The notes beneath the pieces are model-generated. The model had not been told where the DNA came from. It worked only from the letters and a program-made list of their open reading frames with translations, and ran no database searches. A program made the position numbers and the translations under genes. Source: Aquibium sp. ELW1220 (GTDB lineage Bacteria; Pseudomonadota; Alphaproteobacteria; Rhizobiales; Rhizobiaceae). From it: a stretch of DNA of 64,000 nt. Positions 20,756 through 31,586 of this stretch are shown in pieces. The stretch is taken from assembly GCF_030398385.1 (NCBI RefSeq), contig NZ_JAOAOQ010000012.1, positions 62,001 through 126,000 on the forward strand. Reading direction: 5' to 3'. Within the stretch, counting starts at the first letter, position 1, and every line of letters begins with the position of its first letter.

Positions 20756-21625
20756 TCACCCGCCTTGCGACACGATCCTGTTCCTCAGCGTCCCGATGCG
20801 CTCGATCTCGACCTCGCAGATGTCGCCGGGCTTCATGAACACCGGCGGCTTGCGCGCGGCGCCCACGCCCGAGGGCGTCCCAGTCACGATGACGTCGCCG
20901 GCCTCCAGCGTCATGGCGATGCTGAGCAGCGAGACGAGCTTGCGCACGTCGAAGATCAGGTCGCTCGTGCTGGCGCTCTGCATGACTTGGCCGTTGAGCC
21001 GGGTCTCGATGTGCAGGCCGGCCGCGCCATCCGGCAGTTCGTCGGCCGTGACGAAGACCGGGCCGAAGCCGCCGGTCCCGTCGAAGTTCTTGCCCACAGT
21101 CCATTGCGGGGTGCGCAGCTGGAAGTCGCGGATCGAGCCGTCGTTGAAGATCGAGTAGCCGGCGATGTGGTCGAGCGCGTCGGCCTCGGCGATCTCGCGG
21201 CCGCGCTTGCCGATGACGGCGACCATCTCGCCCTCGTAGTCGAACGCGTCGGAGGCGTTCGGCTTCACCAGCGGCGCACCATGCGCGACCAGCCCCGAAT
21301 TGAAGCGGGCGAAGACGGTGGGGAAGTCGGGCGCCTTCATGGCGCTTTCGGCGGCGTGGTCGCTGTAGTTCAGGCCCACGCACAGGATCTTGGAGGCGCG
21401 CGTCAGCGGCGGCCGGTGGATGGCCGACGCGGGATCGACCGACGAACCCGCCTGCAGCCGCCTAGCCGCGCCGGCAAAGTCGCCGCTGCGCACGATGTCG
21501 TCGAGGGTGCCCGGAAAGGCCTCGGACGACGCCAGCAGGCCCCGGAACTCGCCGGTTCCCGTGTCGACGGCCAGGCCGCCCGTTCCATCGACTTCGTAAC
21601 TGAGGAAGCGCACGACACCATCCAT
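20756..21625 (-). CDS. Fumarylacetoacetate hydrolase (FAH) family protein
   Basis: 289 aa. Shows D-Y-E-G-E-M-V-A-V-I-G-K (metal ligands), G-Y-S-I-F-N-D-G-S-I-R-D-F-Q and V-T-G-T-P-S-G-V-G, typical of the FAH fold that hydrolyses, hydrates or decarboxylates ring-cleavage products. First gene of the operon; divergent from a GntR regulator across a short AT-rich gap. ATG 21625 is chosen; a TTG at 21643 would add six residues and cannot be excluded. Confidence 0.9.
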   Translation of the reverse strand: MDGVVRFLSYEVDGTGGLAVDTGTGEFRGLLASSEAFPGTLDDIVRSGDFAGAARRLQAGSSVDPASAIHRPPLTRASKILCVGLNYSDHAAESAMKAPDFPTVFARFNSGLVAHGAPLVKPNASDAFDYEGEMVAVIGKRGREIAEADALDHIAGYSIFNDGSIRDFQLRTPQWTVGKNFDGTGGFGPVFVTADELPDGAAGLHIETRLNGQVMQSASTSDLIFDVRKLVSLLSIAMTLEAGDVIVTGTPSGVGAARKPPVFMKPGDICEVEIERIGTLRNRIVSQGG

Positions 21626-21643
21626 TGCGATCTGCGTTTCCAA

Positions 21644-21720
21644 TGCACTTACGGCGATAAAAAGTATCAGTCAACAAAAAATACATTTTTTTGGCCGGCC
21701 AAGTCGGATATGGTGACGCC
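21644..21720. promoter_or_regulatory. AT-rich divergent promoter region
   Basis: 77 bp between the FAH-fold gene and the GntR gene, with A and T runs (near 21671-21690) that stand out from GC-rich surroundings. Probably holds both promoters and the GntR site. I could not identify a convincing dyad. Confidence 0.5.
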
Positions 21721-22455
21721 ATGAAATCCCCCGACGAGACGGACGGCGTCAGCGTCCACAAGAGCATGACCTCGCGGACCTACGACAGGCTCCGCCACGC
21801 GATCATCACCGCGCGCTACCGGCCCGGGGAGAGGCTGCGCATCGACGCGCTCAAGGAGGAATTCGACGCCAGCCTTGGCGCGGTGCGCGAGGCACTGGCG
21901 CGGCTGACCTCGGAGGGACTGGTGACGGCGGAGCCGCAGCGCGGGTTCTCCGTGTCGCTGATCTCGCGTCAGGACCTGATCGACCTCACCCAGGCGCGCA
22001 TCGTCATCGAGACCACCTGCGTGGAGTCCTCGATCGCCAACGGCAATCTCGCCTGGGAGGGCAGAGTGCTCTCGGTGGCGCACCAGCTTTCCAGGCTCAC
22101 CCTGTCGATCGGCAAGGTGAGCGCGGACACCGAGACGTGGCATCGCTATCACGAGCGCTACCACGACGAGATCGCGTCGGCCTGCACCAACAGCTGGTGG
22201 CTGCGGCTGCGCAAGCAGCTCTTCGTGCAGTCGGAGCGTTACCGCCGGCTGTCGGGCCCCTTCGCCGAGTACGACCGCGACATCGACGCCGAGCACCGCG
22301 CCATCTCGGCGGCCGTGCTGGCACGCGACGGCCCGCGCGCGAAGACGCTCCTTGCCGACCATCTGCGCGTGACGACAGACATTCTGCTGGCCTCCAAGAT
22401 GCCGTTCTCCTCCGATCCCGCCCCGGCTCAGCTAGCCAGGTCCGCCGGTGGGTGA
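21721..22455 (+). CDS. GntR family transcriptional regulator (FCD domain)
   Basis: 244 aa from ATG 21721. Winged HTH in the first 80 residues (T-Y-D-R-L-R-H-A-I-I-T-A-R-Y-R-P-G-E-R-L and S-L-G-A-V-R-E-A-L-A-R-L), then an all-helical FCD effector domain with candidate metal-binding His (H-R-Y-H-E-R-Y-H-D-E). Likely regulates the divergent FAH/hydroxylase/TRAP operon and the MFS gene it overlaps. A TTG 30 bp upstream is a weaker start. Confidence 0.9.
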   Translation: MKSPDETDGVSVHKSMTSRTYDRLRHAIITARYRPGERLRIDALKEEFDASLGAVREALARLTSEGLVTAEPQRGFSVSLISRQDLIDLTQARIVIETTCVESSIANGNLAWEGRVLSVAHQLSRLTLSIGKVSADTETWHRYHERYHDEIASACTNSWWLRLRKQLFVQSERYRRLSGPFAEYDRDIDAEHRAISAAVLARDGPRAKTLLADHLRVTTDILLASKMPFSSDPAPAQLARSAGG

Positions 22456-23695
22456 AGCGGCCCTGTCGAAGCCGGCCGGACGCCAAGGCTACCGCTGGTT
22501 CCTGCTCTTCGGCATCTGGCTCGTCTATTTCTGCTTCGGGCTGGTCGCCGCGTCGATGGCGCCGCTCATCCCCGTCATCAGCGCCGAACTCGGCATCTCC
22601 AACGCCGGCATGGGAGCGATCCTCGGCGCCTGGCCGCTCGTCTACATCGCCGCCGCCATTCCGTGCGGGGTGATCCTCGACCGGCTGACGGCCCGCTGGT
22701 CGCTGCTCGTCGGCAGCGCGATCGTCGGGCTGTCGGCGCTCCTGCGCGGCTTCGCCTGGGACGAGCTTTCGCTCTTCGCGGCCGTCGGGCTGTTCGGGAT
22801 CGGCGGACCGCTCATCTCCGTCGGCGCGCCGAAGCTGACCGCCCGATGGTTCGACGGGCGCGACCGGGGCAGCGCCATCGGCATCTACACGACCGGCCCG
22901 GCGCTCGGCAGCGCGGCCTCGCTGGCGCTCATGACGAGCGTGCTCATGCCGCTCTTCGACCAGGACTGGCGCATGGTGATGGTCGCCAACGCCGCCGTGG
23001 CCTTCGCAGCGGGCGCCGCATGGTTCCTGCTCGCCAGCCATCCGCTGGCCGACCCCGCGCCAGCCGCCGACGCGATCGCGCCGCGCGCCTTCGACCCGGG
23101 CACCGCGCTCGCCCTCCTCGCCAAGCCGTCCGTGCAGGTGCTGCTCGTCATGGGCGTCGGCATCTTCCTGATCAACCACGGGTTCAACAACTGGCTGCCC
23201 GAGATCCTGCGCGCCAAAGGACTCACGGCAGCGGAGGCCGGGCTCTGGGCGTCGCTGACGCAGATCGTCGGCATCGCCGGGTCGCTGGTCGTGCCGCGCT
23301 ATGCCGTCGCGGGGCGGCGGCTGGCGCTGATCGGGCTCATCTTCGCCGGCATGGCGGCCGCCAGCCTGCTGCTGCTCCTGCCCGCGGGCGCAGCCCTGGT
23401 CGCCTCGCTCGTGCTGCTCGGTATCGCGCGCACCTCGGCCACGGCGATCGTGATGCTGCTCCTGCTCGACCTGCCGGGCATCGACCGGAAGCGGCACGGC
23501 CTGCTCGGCGGCCTGTTCTTCGTCGCGGCCGAGATCGGCGGCGTCCTCGGTCCGACGACGATCGGGCTGCTGTCCGACCGCAGCGGCGGCTTCGCGAGCT
23601 CGCTTTGGGCCCTCTCGGCAACCGGCATCCTCCTCGTCACGCTGGCGGGGCTGCTCGCGCGGGTCGGCCACCGCGGGCACGCCATCACTCGCTGA
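22448..23695 (+). CDS. Major facilitator superfamily transporter
   Basis: 415 aa with 12 predicted membrane helices and the MFS loop 2-3 motif around G-V-I-L-D-R-L-T-A-R. Resembles CynX/NarK-like and aromatic acid carriers. GTG 22448 overlaps the GntR stop by 8 bp, so the two are translationally coupled. With a TRAP importer across the divergent promoter, it may be a second importer or an exporter of the same compound. Confidence 0.88.
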   Translation: MGEAALSKPAGRQGYRWFLLFGIWLVYFCFGLVAASMAPLIPVISAELGISNAGMGAILGAWPLVYIAAAIPCGVILDRLTARWSLLVGSAIVGLSALLRGFAWDELSLFAAVGLFGIGGPLISVGAPKLTARWFDGRDRGSAIGIYTTGPALGSAASLALMTSVLMPLFDQDWRMVMVANAAVAFAAGAAWFLLASHPLADPAPAADAIAPRAFDPGTALALLAKPSVQVLLVMGVGIFLINHGFNNWLPEILRAKGLTAAEAGLWASLTQIVGIAGSLVVPRYAVAGRRLALIGLIFAGMAAASLLLLLPAGAALVASLVLLGIARTSATAIVMLLLLDLPGIDRKRHGLLGGLFFVAAEIGGVLGPTTIGLLSDRSGGFASSLWALSATGILLVTLAGLLARVGHRGHAITR

Positions 23696-24388
23696 TCAGC
23701 GCCCAGAAGTCGGAATCGCCCGAGATCGGCAGCTCGGGCACCTTCATCCGGCAGACACGCCGCGCCCGTTCGGCGTCGACCCCCAGGCCGATGAAGGGGA
23801 CCATCAGTGTCTCGCGCACATGGTCGGGCTGTGTCCTGCCCAGGATGACCGGCTGAATGCTGCGGACGAGGCCGCCCAGGATTGCGTCATGCGCAACCTG
23901 CACCGCGGAAAGCCGAAAGTCTCCGTTGCCTGCGGCCATCTGGATGTCGTGCGGGAGGTAGACGTCGACCAGCTTGCCGCCCGCCTCACCCTGGGTGCCC
24001 ACCTGAACGATGAAGCGCCCCCCGGCCCCGCTCTCGATGGCCAGCGACATGTAGGCGAGGCAGCCCGCGGCGATCCGCTCAAGCGGATCGTCGAAGGTCA
24101 GCACCATCTTGTCGATCACCTCCAGCACGCCGTCCGAAACCCCGGCGTTGACAGCCTGCAGCAGTTAGTGGATCGAGCGGAAATGGTTGTAGAAAGTCCC
24201 GCGCGACACGCCGGCCTGCTCGATGAAATCGTCGATCGAGGCGGCGTCCGGGCTCTTCTGTGCAAACACCGCGACCGCTGCCGCCACAGCTTGCGGCGCG
24301 TCTGCTCGCGCCGCACGATTCCGTTGCGCGTGCGGTGATCGCCATTCACGGCTTCGTCGATCGGGGCGGTCTGGTCGTGGGGCCGCAT
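23685..24388 (-). pseudogene. Broken TetR family regulator
   Basis: A TetR protein can be rebuilt from three pieces. An N-terminal stretch from ATG 24388 ends R-R-E-Q-T-R-R-K-L, then about one base is missing near 24287. The HTH continues in another frame (V-F-A-Q-K, then S-R-G-T-F-Y-N-H-F-R-S-I-H) to an in-frame TAA at 24165-24167. The effector domain continues in the same frame to 23685. The 3' end overlaps the MFS gene by 11 bp. Two independent lesions argue against simple sequencing error. Its former targets are unknown. Confidence 0.82.
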
Positions 24389-24704
24389 TCATGCGCGTCT
24401 CCCCTGGGCCGATTGCGGCAACACGAGCCGGAAGTCATCTAGTCGGTCATTCCGGTAGCCGGCCAGAAGCAGCGGCTCTCGGAAGACATTCAAGCCAGTG
24501 CAGATGTCCAATATGGGGTCGACTCCTGCCAGACTCCGGTCACGGGGCGTCCCGCGCGCCTGCACGGCTCGATCGGGGTGATTCCCGCTGGGCGGCTTTC
24601 AGTGAGCTAGGGACAAAGGACTGCACCGCTCATCTACAGCGGCTTTCGGGATATCCGATAGACGGACGCGGGTGGAAAGTTCAGCAGCGCGCGTCCGATG
24701 AGCT
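24389..24704. other. Gene-free DNA with one arm of a direct repeat
   Basis: No gene. 24517-24580 is similar, in the same orientation, to 26178-26240 on the other side of the IS3 element; the exact 16-mer GGTCGACTCCTGCCAG is shared (24517-24532 and 26178-26193). The rest is unremarkable. Confidence 0.6.
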
Positions 24705-24744
24705 TTGAACCGCCCCGGGTTTGCCGGAGGCTGTTTCGTTTGAG

Positions 24745-26013
24745 TCACGCTGCCATGGCCGGTTCCTCCAGCATGGCGTAGTAGCGTTCCTCGGCTTGGG
24801 CCGGCGGGATGTTGCCGATGGGCTCCAGCAGCCGGCGATTGTTGAACCAGTCGACCCAGGTCAGGGTGGCGAACTCGACAGCCTCAAAGCTCCGCCACGG
24901 TCCCCTGCGATCGATGACCTCGGCCTTGTAGAGGCCGTTGATCGTCTCGGCGAGAGCGTTGTCGTAGGAGTCGCCGACACTGCCAACGGAGGGTTCGATG
25001 CCAGGTTCGGCCAGTCGCTCGGTGTAGCGAATGCTGACATATTGAGAGCCCCTGTCGGAATGATGCACGAGGCCGCCGCGATGAATGGGCCGCCGTTCGT
25101 GCAGGGCCTGTTCGAGAGCATCGAGGACGAAGCTCGCGTGCGCCGTCCGGCTCACCCGCCAGCCGACGATCCGACGGGCGTAGGCGTCGATGACGAAGGC
25201 GACGTAGACAAAGCCCGACCAGGTGCTGACGTAGGTGAAGTCCGACAGCCAGAGCCTGTTCGGTGCCGGGGCATGGAACACCCGGTTCACATGGTCGAGC
25301 GGGCATGGCGCCGCCTTGTCCTGCACCGTGGTGCGGACGATCTTGCCGCGGATGACGCCCTGAAGGCCCAAGTCGGCCATCAGCCGCTCGACCGTGCAGC
25401 GTGCGACAGCGAAGCCTTCGCGTAGCATCTGACGCCAAACCTTGCGCGCGCCATAGACCTCGAAATTCTCGGCAAAGACGCGCTCGATCTCGGGCTTCAG
25501 CATCAAGTCCCGCTTCGCCCGCGCCGACAGCCTCTCGGGATCGAGACGCTTGGCGACGTGGTCGCGGTAGGTCGACGGGGCGATCGGCAGCACCCTGCAG
25601 ATCGGCTCGACCCCATGCGCCTCGCGGTGATCGTCGATAAACGCGATCATCGCTTGAATGGGCGGTCGAGCTCCGTCCCGCTGCCCGGCAGGCGTTTGCT
25701 TGCAAACGCCGAGAGGGGGGGCAAAGTAAGCGCTCGCCTTGCGCATAACCTCGTTGGCCTGCCGAAGCTCACGGTTCTCCCGCTCCAGAGCCTTCAGCTT
25801 CGCTACCATGTTCGTCGGCATACCGGCCCGTTTGCCGGCGTCGACCTCCGCCTTCGTCACCCACTCGTTCAGCGTTTGGCCCGTGCAGCCGATCTTGGAC
25901 GCGATCGACATGATCGCCGCCCAGCGGGAGGGGTGTTCATGTTCGTGATCCAGCACCAGCCGCACGGCTCGCTGGCGCACTTCCGGGGAAAACTTGTTCG
26001 TCGTCTTGCTCAT
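24745..26013 (-). CDS. IS3 family transposase, OrfA-OrfB fused in one frame
   Basis: 422 aa. Residues 1-97 are OrfA-like (HTH, then a leucine-zipper region [12 protein letters not shown]). Residues 122-422 are OrfB with the DDE residues in L-W-L-S-D-F-T, H-S-D-R-G-S-Q and N-A-L-A-E-T-I-N. Most IS3 elements make this fusion by programmed frameshifting; here both parts are in one frame through a linker (about 98-120). The linker DNA contains a C7 run and the palindrome GGCGTTTGC-tt-GCAAACGCC (25691-25710). Out of frame, the DNA after the palindrome could encode the E-L-D-R-P-F-K tail expected of OrfA, which suggests an insertion joined the frames. Confidence 0.9.
   Translation of the reverse strand: MSKTTNKFSPEVRQRAVRLVLDHEHEHPSRWAAIMSIASKIGCTGQTLNEWVTKAEVDAGKRAGMPTNMVAKLKALERENRELRQANEVMRKASAYFAPPLGVCKQTPAGQRDGARPPIQAMIAFIDDHREAHGVEPICRVLPIAPSTYRDHVAKRLDPERLSARAKRDLMLKPEIERVFAENFEVYGARKVWRQMLREGFAVARCTVERLMADLGLQGVIRGKIVRTTVQDKAAPCPLDHVNRVFHAPAPNRLWLSDFTYVSTWSGFVYVAFVIDAYARRIVGWRVSRTAHASFVLDALEQALHERRPIHRGGLVHHSDRGSQYVSIRYTERLAEPGIEPSVGSVGDSYDNALAETINGLYKAEVIDRRGPWRSFEAVEFATLTWVDWFNNRRLLEPIGNIPPAQAEERYYAMLEEPAMAA
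25691..25710. repeat. Palindrome in the IS3 transposase linker
   Basis: 9-bp perfect arms around TT, in the region where OrfA and OrfB of this family normally overlap. It could be the stimulatory hairpin for frameshifting or part of a small insertion. Confidence 0.75.
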
Positions 26014-26068
26014 GATGGCTCCATCCTACTCATGAGTTGGAGCCTCCGGCAAACCCGGGGCGGTTCAA

Positions 26069-26354
26069 TCGTGGTGCGGCCAACCGCTCAGGACTGAGTG
26101 CAGAAACGACGGAATCTTGGCGCCGAACAGAGGCTGAGGGTCTAGTCCTGCGTCGTCGGTCGGACAGTTCGCAATGAGGTCGACTCCTGCCAGTCCCCGG
26201 TCGGGCGCGCCGCGCGCGCCTGGACGGCTCGAACGAGGCGGTTTGACGTCTGTCCCCTTCTGGTCTCGCAATCACCTTCATCTGACATCGACGTGTGAAG
26301 CCTCTCGTCAAGGGCAGTTATGGGTGGCGGGCAATGCCGGCCACCCAACGTTTG
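26069..26354. other. Gene-free DNA with second arm of direct repeat
   Basis: No gene. 26178-26240 matches 24517-24580 (shared 16-mer, then a similar CGCGCGCCTG-ACGGCTCGA segment). Lies between the IS3 right end and the 3' end of the aldo/keto reductase gene. Confidence 0.6.
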
Positions 26355-28342
<1,988 letters not shown>

Positions 28343-29031
28343 AGACCTCGTGATCTCAATCGCCATCCTCGGCAGCTTTCGGCACACCATAGAAGGGCGA
28401 ACGACGGCAATGGGGTCGTGCGTTGACGAGGCAAACTTTGCCCGATGACGCTAAGCTGTAACGGCGGCTTACCGCCGAGCGCTTCCCAGAACCGGACCGT
28501 CCGGTGTCGTGAAGAGTTTCGGGCGCCGGCAGGCGTACGAAAGTCCCCGAGGAAGGAACCCGCGAGCCACGATTCGATGGCTATGGAGATTTCGATCTGC
28601 GGCCGATGTCGGCGTTGGCGCGACCGGCGCTGGGAAGCGCGATGGTGGATGCGGATAGGCCGCTTCGTTGCGCCTCTGCGCGGTTTAGGCGACCCGGAAC
28701 TGGTTCGGGGAGACCCGTGTCGGCGTCAGCGATTGCCGTCGCCGCACGCGAGTTCGTTCCCGGAGGCGGAACGTCTGCGGCTGTAGGCTCGACCATGCCA
28801 TGCCGGGTCATGGGGCGGTCTCCCGGTTCGTCGCCGACGCGTGCGGCGGTCCACGCGGCTGCCCCCAACGTTCGAAGGTCTCGATGACGATCATGCGTCC
28901 GCCGCAGCATGGGCATGGCGGGCGGTAGTCGTCCGGTTCGCCTGGTGTGTCGTCATCAGGCGACGCGGCGACATCCAGGAGTTTGTGGGCGAGCGCGAGG
29001 CTGGCCCTGCGGGCGGAGCCGGCGAGCAGAC

Positions 29032-29050
29032 CCCCGGATCAAGTCCGGGG
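29032..29050. repeat. Small palindrome inside transposase pseudogene
   Basis: CCCCGGA-tcaag-TCCGGGG. Relative to copy 1, about nine bases are replaced by about thirty carrying this dyad, shifting the reading frame. Similar CCCCGGACTTGATCCGGGG phrases are scattered through alphaproteobacterial genomes. Confidence 0.7.
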
Positions 29051-29828
29051 CAGGCTCCATGCCGGATGCGATGGAAGCCGCGTGGCAGGACATGGATCAG
29101 GAAGCGGCGGATGAACTCGTCGGCCGCAAGCGTCATGACCTGCTGCCGGTCCGCGCCGTCGCGGCGATAATCCTTGTAGCGGAAGGTGACGCCGTCCTGG
29201 TCGAATGCGATCAGGCGGCTGTTCGAGATCGCGACCCGGTGGGTGTAGCGCGAAAGATAGGCAAGCACCGCCTCCGGTCCTGCGAAGGGCGCCTTGGCAT
29301 ACACGACCCAGCGCTTCGTCCGGACAGGAGCAAGGTGGCGCAGGAAGGCTCGGCGGTCGATGAGGTGCGCCAAGGTTCCGAAGAAGGCGAGCCGCCCGGC
29401 GTCGTGGAGAGCGATCAGCCGGGTGAGGAACAGTCGGCGGAACAGCTTGCCGAGCACGCGCACCGGAAGCAGGAAGGCCGGCCGCGAGGAGATCCAGCGG
29501 CTTCCGTCCGGCGCGATGCCGCCGCCCGGCACGATCATGTGCACGTGCGGATGATGGGTCATCGCCGATCCCCAGGTGTGGAGCACGGCGGTGATGCCGA
29601 TGCGCGCGCCGAGATGCTTCGGATCGGCGGCGATCGTGAGCATCGTCTCCGACGCCGCCTTGAACAAAAGGTCGTAGACGAGCGCCTTGTTCTGGAACGC
29701 GATGTCGGCGACCTCGGCGGGCAGCGTGAACACGACGTGGAAGTATCCGACCGGCAGCAGGTCGGCCTCGCGCTCGGCAAGCCACGTCCGCGCTGCCGCG
29801 CCCTGACACTTCGGGCAGTGCCGGTTGC

Positions 29829-29859
29829 GGCAGGTAATGGGCGACGCCCATTACCTGCC
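29829..29859. repeat. Strong hairpin at left end of nested element
   Basis: 14-bp perfect arms GGCAGGTAATGGGC / GCCCATTACCTGCC around GAC. Present only at the left end, partly echoing the GGTAATGGG in the 33-bp terminal repeat; may be a recombination core or a second mini-insertion. Confidence 0.85.
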
Positions 29860-31387
29860 TTATGGGCAAAGCCGGTAATGGGGAGCTGCCAATCGCGATC
29901 ACCGTATTTTCCTGTGCATTGCCGCTCTCGATCTCTCCATTACAAGTCGCCCGTGCGGCCCCGTTGGGTCGGCCACTGATGGCTGATCACATACGGAGAC
30001 GGACATGTTGGAAACATACTTCTCGGCAGCGAAGATGCTGGGGCATCTGCGAAGTGGGCCGAGCGGGCCGTACCTTGACGGGTTTGCAGCGGCGCTTGAG
30101 CGGCAGGGCTATGGCCCCGAGACAGCGGTTCGCTATTTGCGAGCGGCGGCTCACATCGGCCATTTTGTGGCCGAGCAAGGCGCGGGCCCGACGGACGTTG
30201 ATCTCGCCGCGTTCGGCGAACACGTGCGGACTTGCCGGTGCCCACGCGCCAAAGGCGGCCGGCGCAACCATCACACCATCTACGGTGCAAGGTTCTTTCG
30301 TCGACACCTCGTCGAGCTCGGCCTTTGCCAGTCCGCAGCCGTGGGGGCAGCACCCGCTGAGCCGCAGCTGGTCGCCGACTTCAAGACGTGGCTGCGCAAG
30401 CATCGCGGCGCATCCGATGCCACCGTCAGGCTTTACGCCCGCGATGCCGCAGGCCTGATGATGGAGCTTCGATCTGACCCGGCCGATCGATGCCGGGCTC
30501 GTCAGCACCTTCCTTGAGCATCTTGAGGACGAGCGCAAACACGCGGCCGTAACGCGCAACGTTCGCCTGGCGGCGATCAAGTCGTTCGTCCGCTTCCTCG
30601 AGTACCGGCAGCCGGCGGCGCTCGAGCAAATCCGCTGTGTACTGGCGATCCCGTTCAAGAAAACTGACACGCGCCTTGTGCCCTACCTTCTGCGCGAAGA
30701 GCTCCAAGCCGTGCTCGACGCTCCCGATCCGACGACACGCGATGGCATCCTTTATCGCGCAATGCTGCACGTGGCCGTCTGCGCAGGGCTGCGCGTCTCC
30801 GAGCTGACGGGCCTCAAGGTCGATGACATCGACCTGCCTTCGATGAGCATCCGCGTGCTCGGCAAGGGACGCCGGGAGCGGACGCTTCCATTGTGGAAGC
30901 CAGCGGCCGCTGCGCTGCGTGCCTGGCTGGCCATCCGCAAACAGGTCGCGACACCCGAGGTATTTGTCAACGCCCGTGGTGAGCCGCTGAGCCGATGGGG
31001 CTTTGCCTATCTGCTCAGACAGCACGCCGCGACTGCGGCTCGCAAGCAGCCCGGTCTCGCCAAGAAACGCATCTCGCCCCACGTGCTCAGGCACACCTGC
31101 GCGATGGTCGTTCTGCAAGCGACGGGGGACATCCGGAAAGTGTCGCTGTGGCTGGGCCACGCTACGCTGACGACCACGGAGGCCCATACGCGCGGCGATC
31201 TAACCGAGAAGCTCGATGCGATGGAGGCGATCCTGCCGCCCCACCTGTGCCGCGGCGTCTTCCAGCCCACCGATCGGCTGATCGAACTCCTCAGGCGTAC
31301 CTCGTAATGGAGAGCAGGATTGGCGGTGATTGGTGCCGGAGCGCGATCAAATTGCCGCCAGCTCCCCATTACCGGCTTTGCCCATAA
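29833..31387 (+). mobile_element. Nested recombinase element with 33-bp inverted repeats
   Basis: Inserted in the zinc-finger codons of the copy 2 transposase. 29856-29888 and 31359-31391 are perfect 33-bp inverted repeats (outer part TGCCTTATGGGCAAAGCCGG). The left side also has a 14-bp-arm hairpin (29829-29859). GGCA occurs at both junctions (29829-29832 and 31388-31391) and only once in copy 1, suggesting a 4-bp target duplication. The only gene inside is a tyrosine recombinase. The type resembles recombinase-only elements such as RIT elements, but with one gene instead of three. Confidence 0.72.
30005..31307 (+). pseudogene. Tyrosine recombinase of nested element, frameshifted
   Basis: N-terminal core-binding part from ATG 30005 (L-E-T-Y-F-S-A-A-K-M-L-G), then a frame change near 30465-30472. 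The other frame continues D-L-T-R-P-I-D-A-G without a stop into the catalytic domain: Arg in C-A-G-L-R-V-S-E-L, H-V-L-R-H-T-C-A, L-G-H-A-T-L. At the place of the nucleophile the sequence reads T-T-T-E-A-H-T-R, so the usual Tyr is not obvious. About 433 codons in all. No slippery heptamer was recognised, so this is more likely inactivation (or a sequencing error) than programmed frameshifting. Confidence 0.82.
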
Positions 31388-31586
31388 GGCAAGAGTTGTA
31401 GGCGATGCGCCACTGGCCGCAGTCCTCGCAGGCCTCGACGTGACCGCCGAGGGCCGCGGCACGACAATGCTCGATCGCCGACATGACCTTGAGCTGGGCG
31501 AGGCTTAAGCGCCCTGCATGGGCGGCTCGGTAGGCAAGCCCTGCGGCTCGGAAGATGTCGGCGACCTCGATCGAGGCGCGCACGGC

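Larger units (their letters stand above)
24705..26068 (-). mobile_element. IS3 family insertion sequence, 1364 bp
   Basis: Bounded by 28-bp perfect inverted repeats, 24705-24732 and 26041-26068 (outer end TTGAACCGCCCCGGGTTTGC). A single transposase frame fills it. The three or four flanking bases on each side do not match, so no target duplication is visible; this could reflect decay, recombination or later rearrangement. Confidence 0.92.
28808..31583 (-). pseudogene. IS91 family transposase, interrupted
   Basis: The first 63 codons (31583 to about 31392, from GTG) match copy 1 up to Y-N-S-C, then a nested element intervenes (29833-31387). The gene resumes at about 29828 with R-N-R-H-C-P-K-C and runs through the intact HUH motif H-H-P-H-V-H-M-I-V and the Tyr region Y-L-S-R-Y-T-H. 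Near 29061 it hits a palindromic replacement, so the C-terminus is out of frame; the copy 1-like end would be 28808. Apart from these lesions the protein differs from copy 1 at only a small share of positions. Confidence 0.88.

Noticed and set aside
24701-26072. Target-site duplication of the IS3 element
   Set aside because: The bases outside the 28-bp repeats (AGCT on the left, TCGT on the right) do not match at 3 or 4 bp.
30460-30480. Programmed frameshift in the nested recombinase
   Set aside because: No slippery heptamer or adjacent strong stem-loop was recognised; a simple frameshift lesion explains it better, though a sequencing error cannot be excluded.
30426-31187. Minus-strand frame opposite the nested recombinase
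   Set aside because: Shadow of the recombinase catalytic domain on the plus strand.
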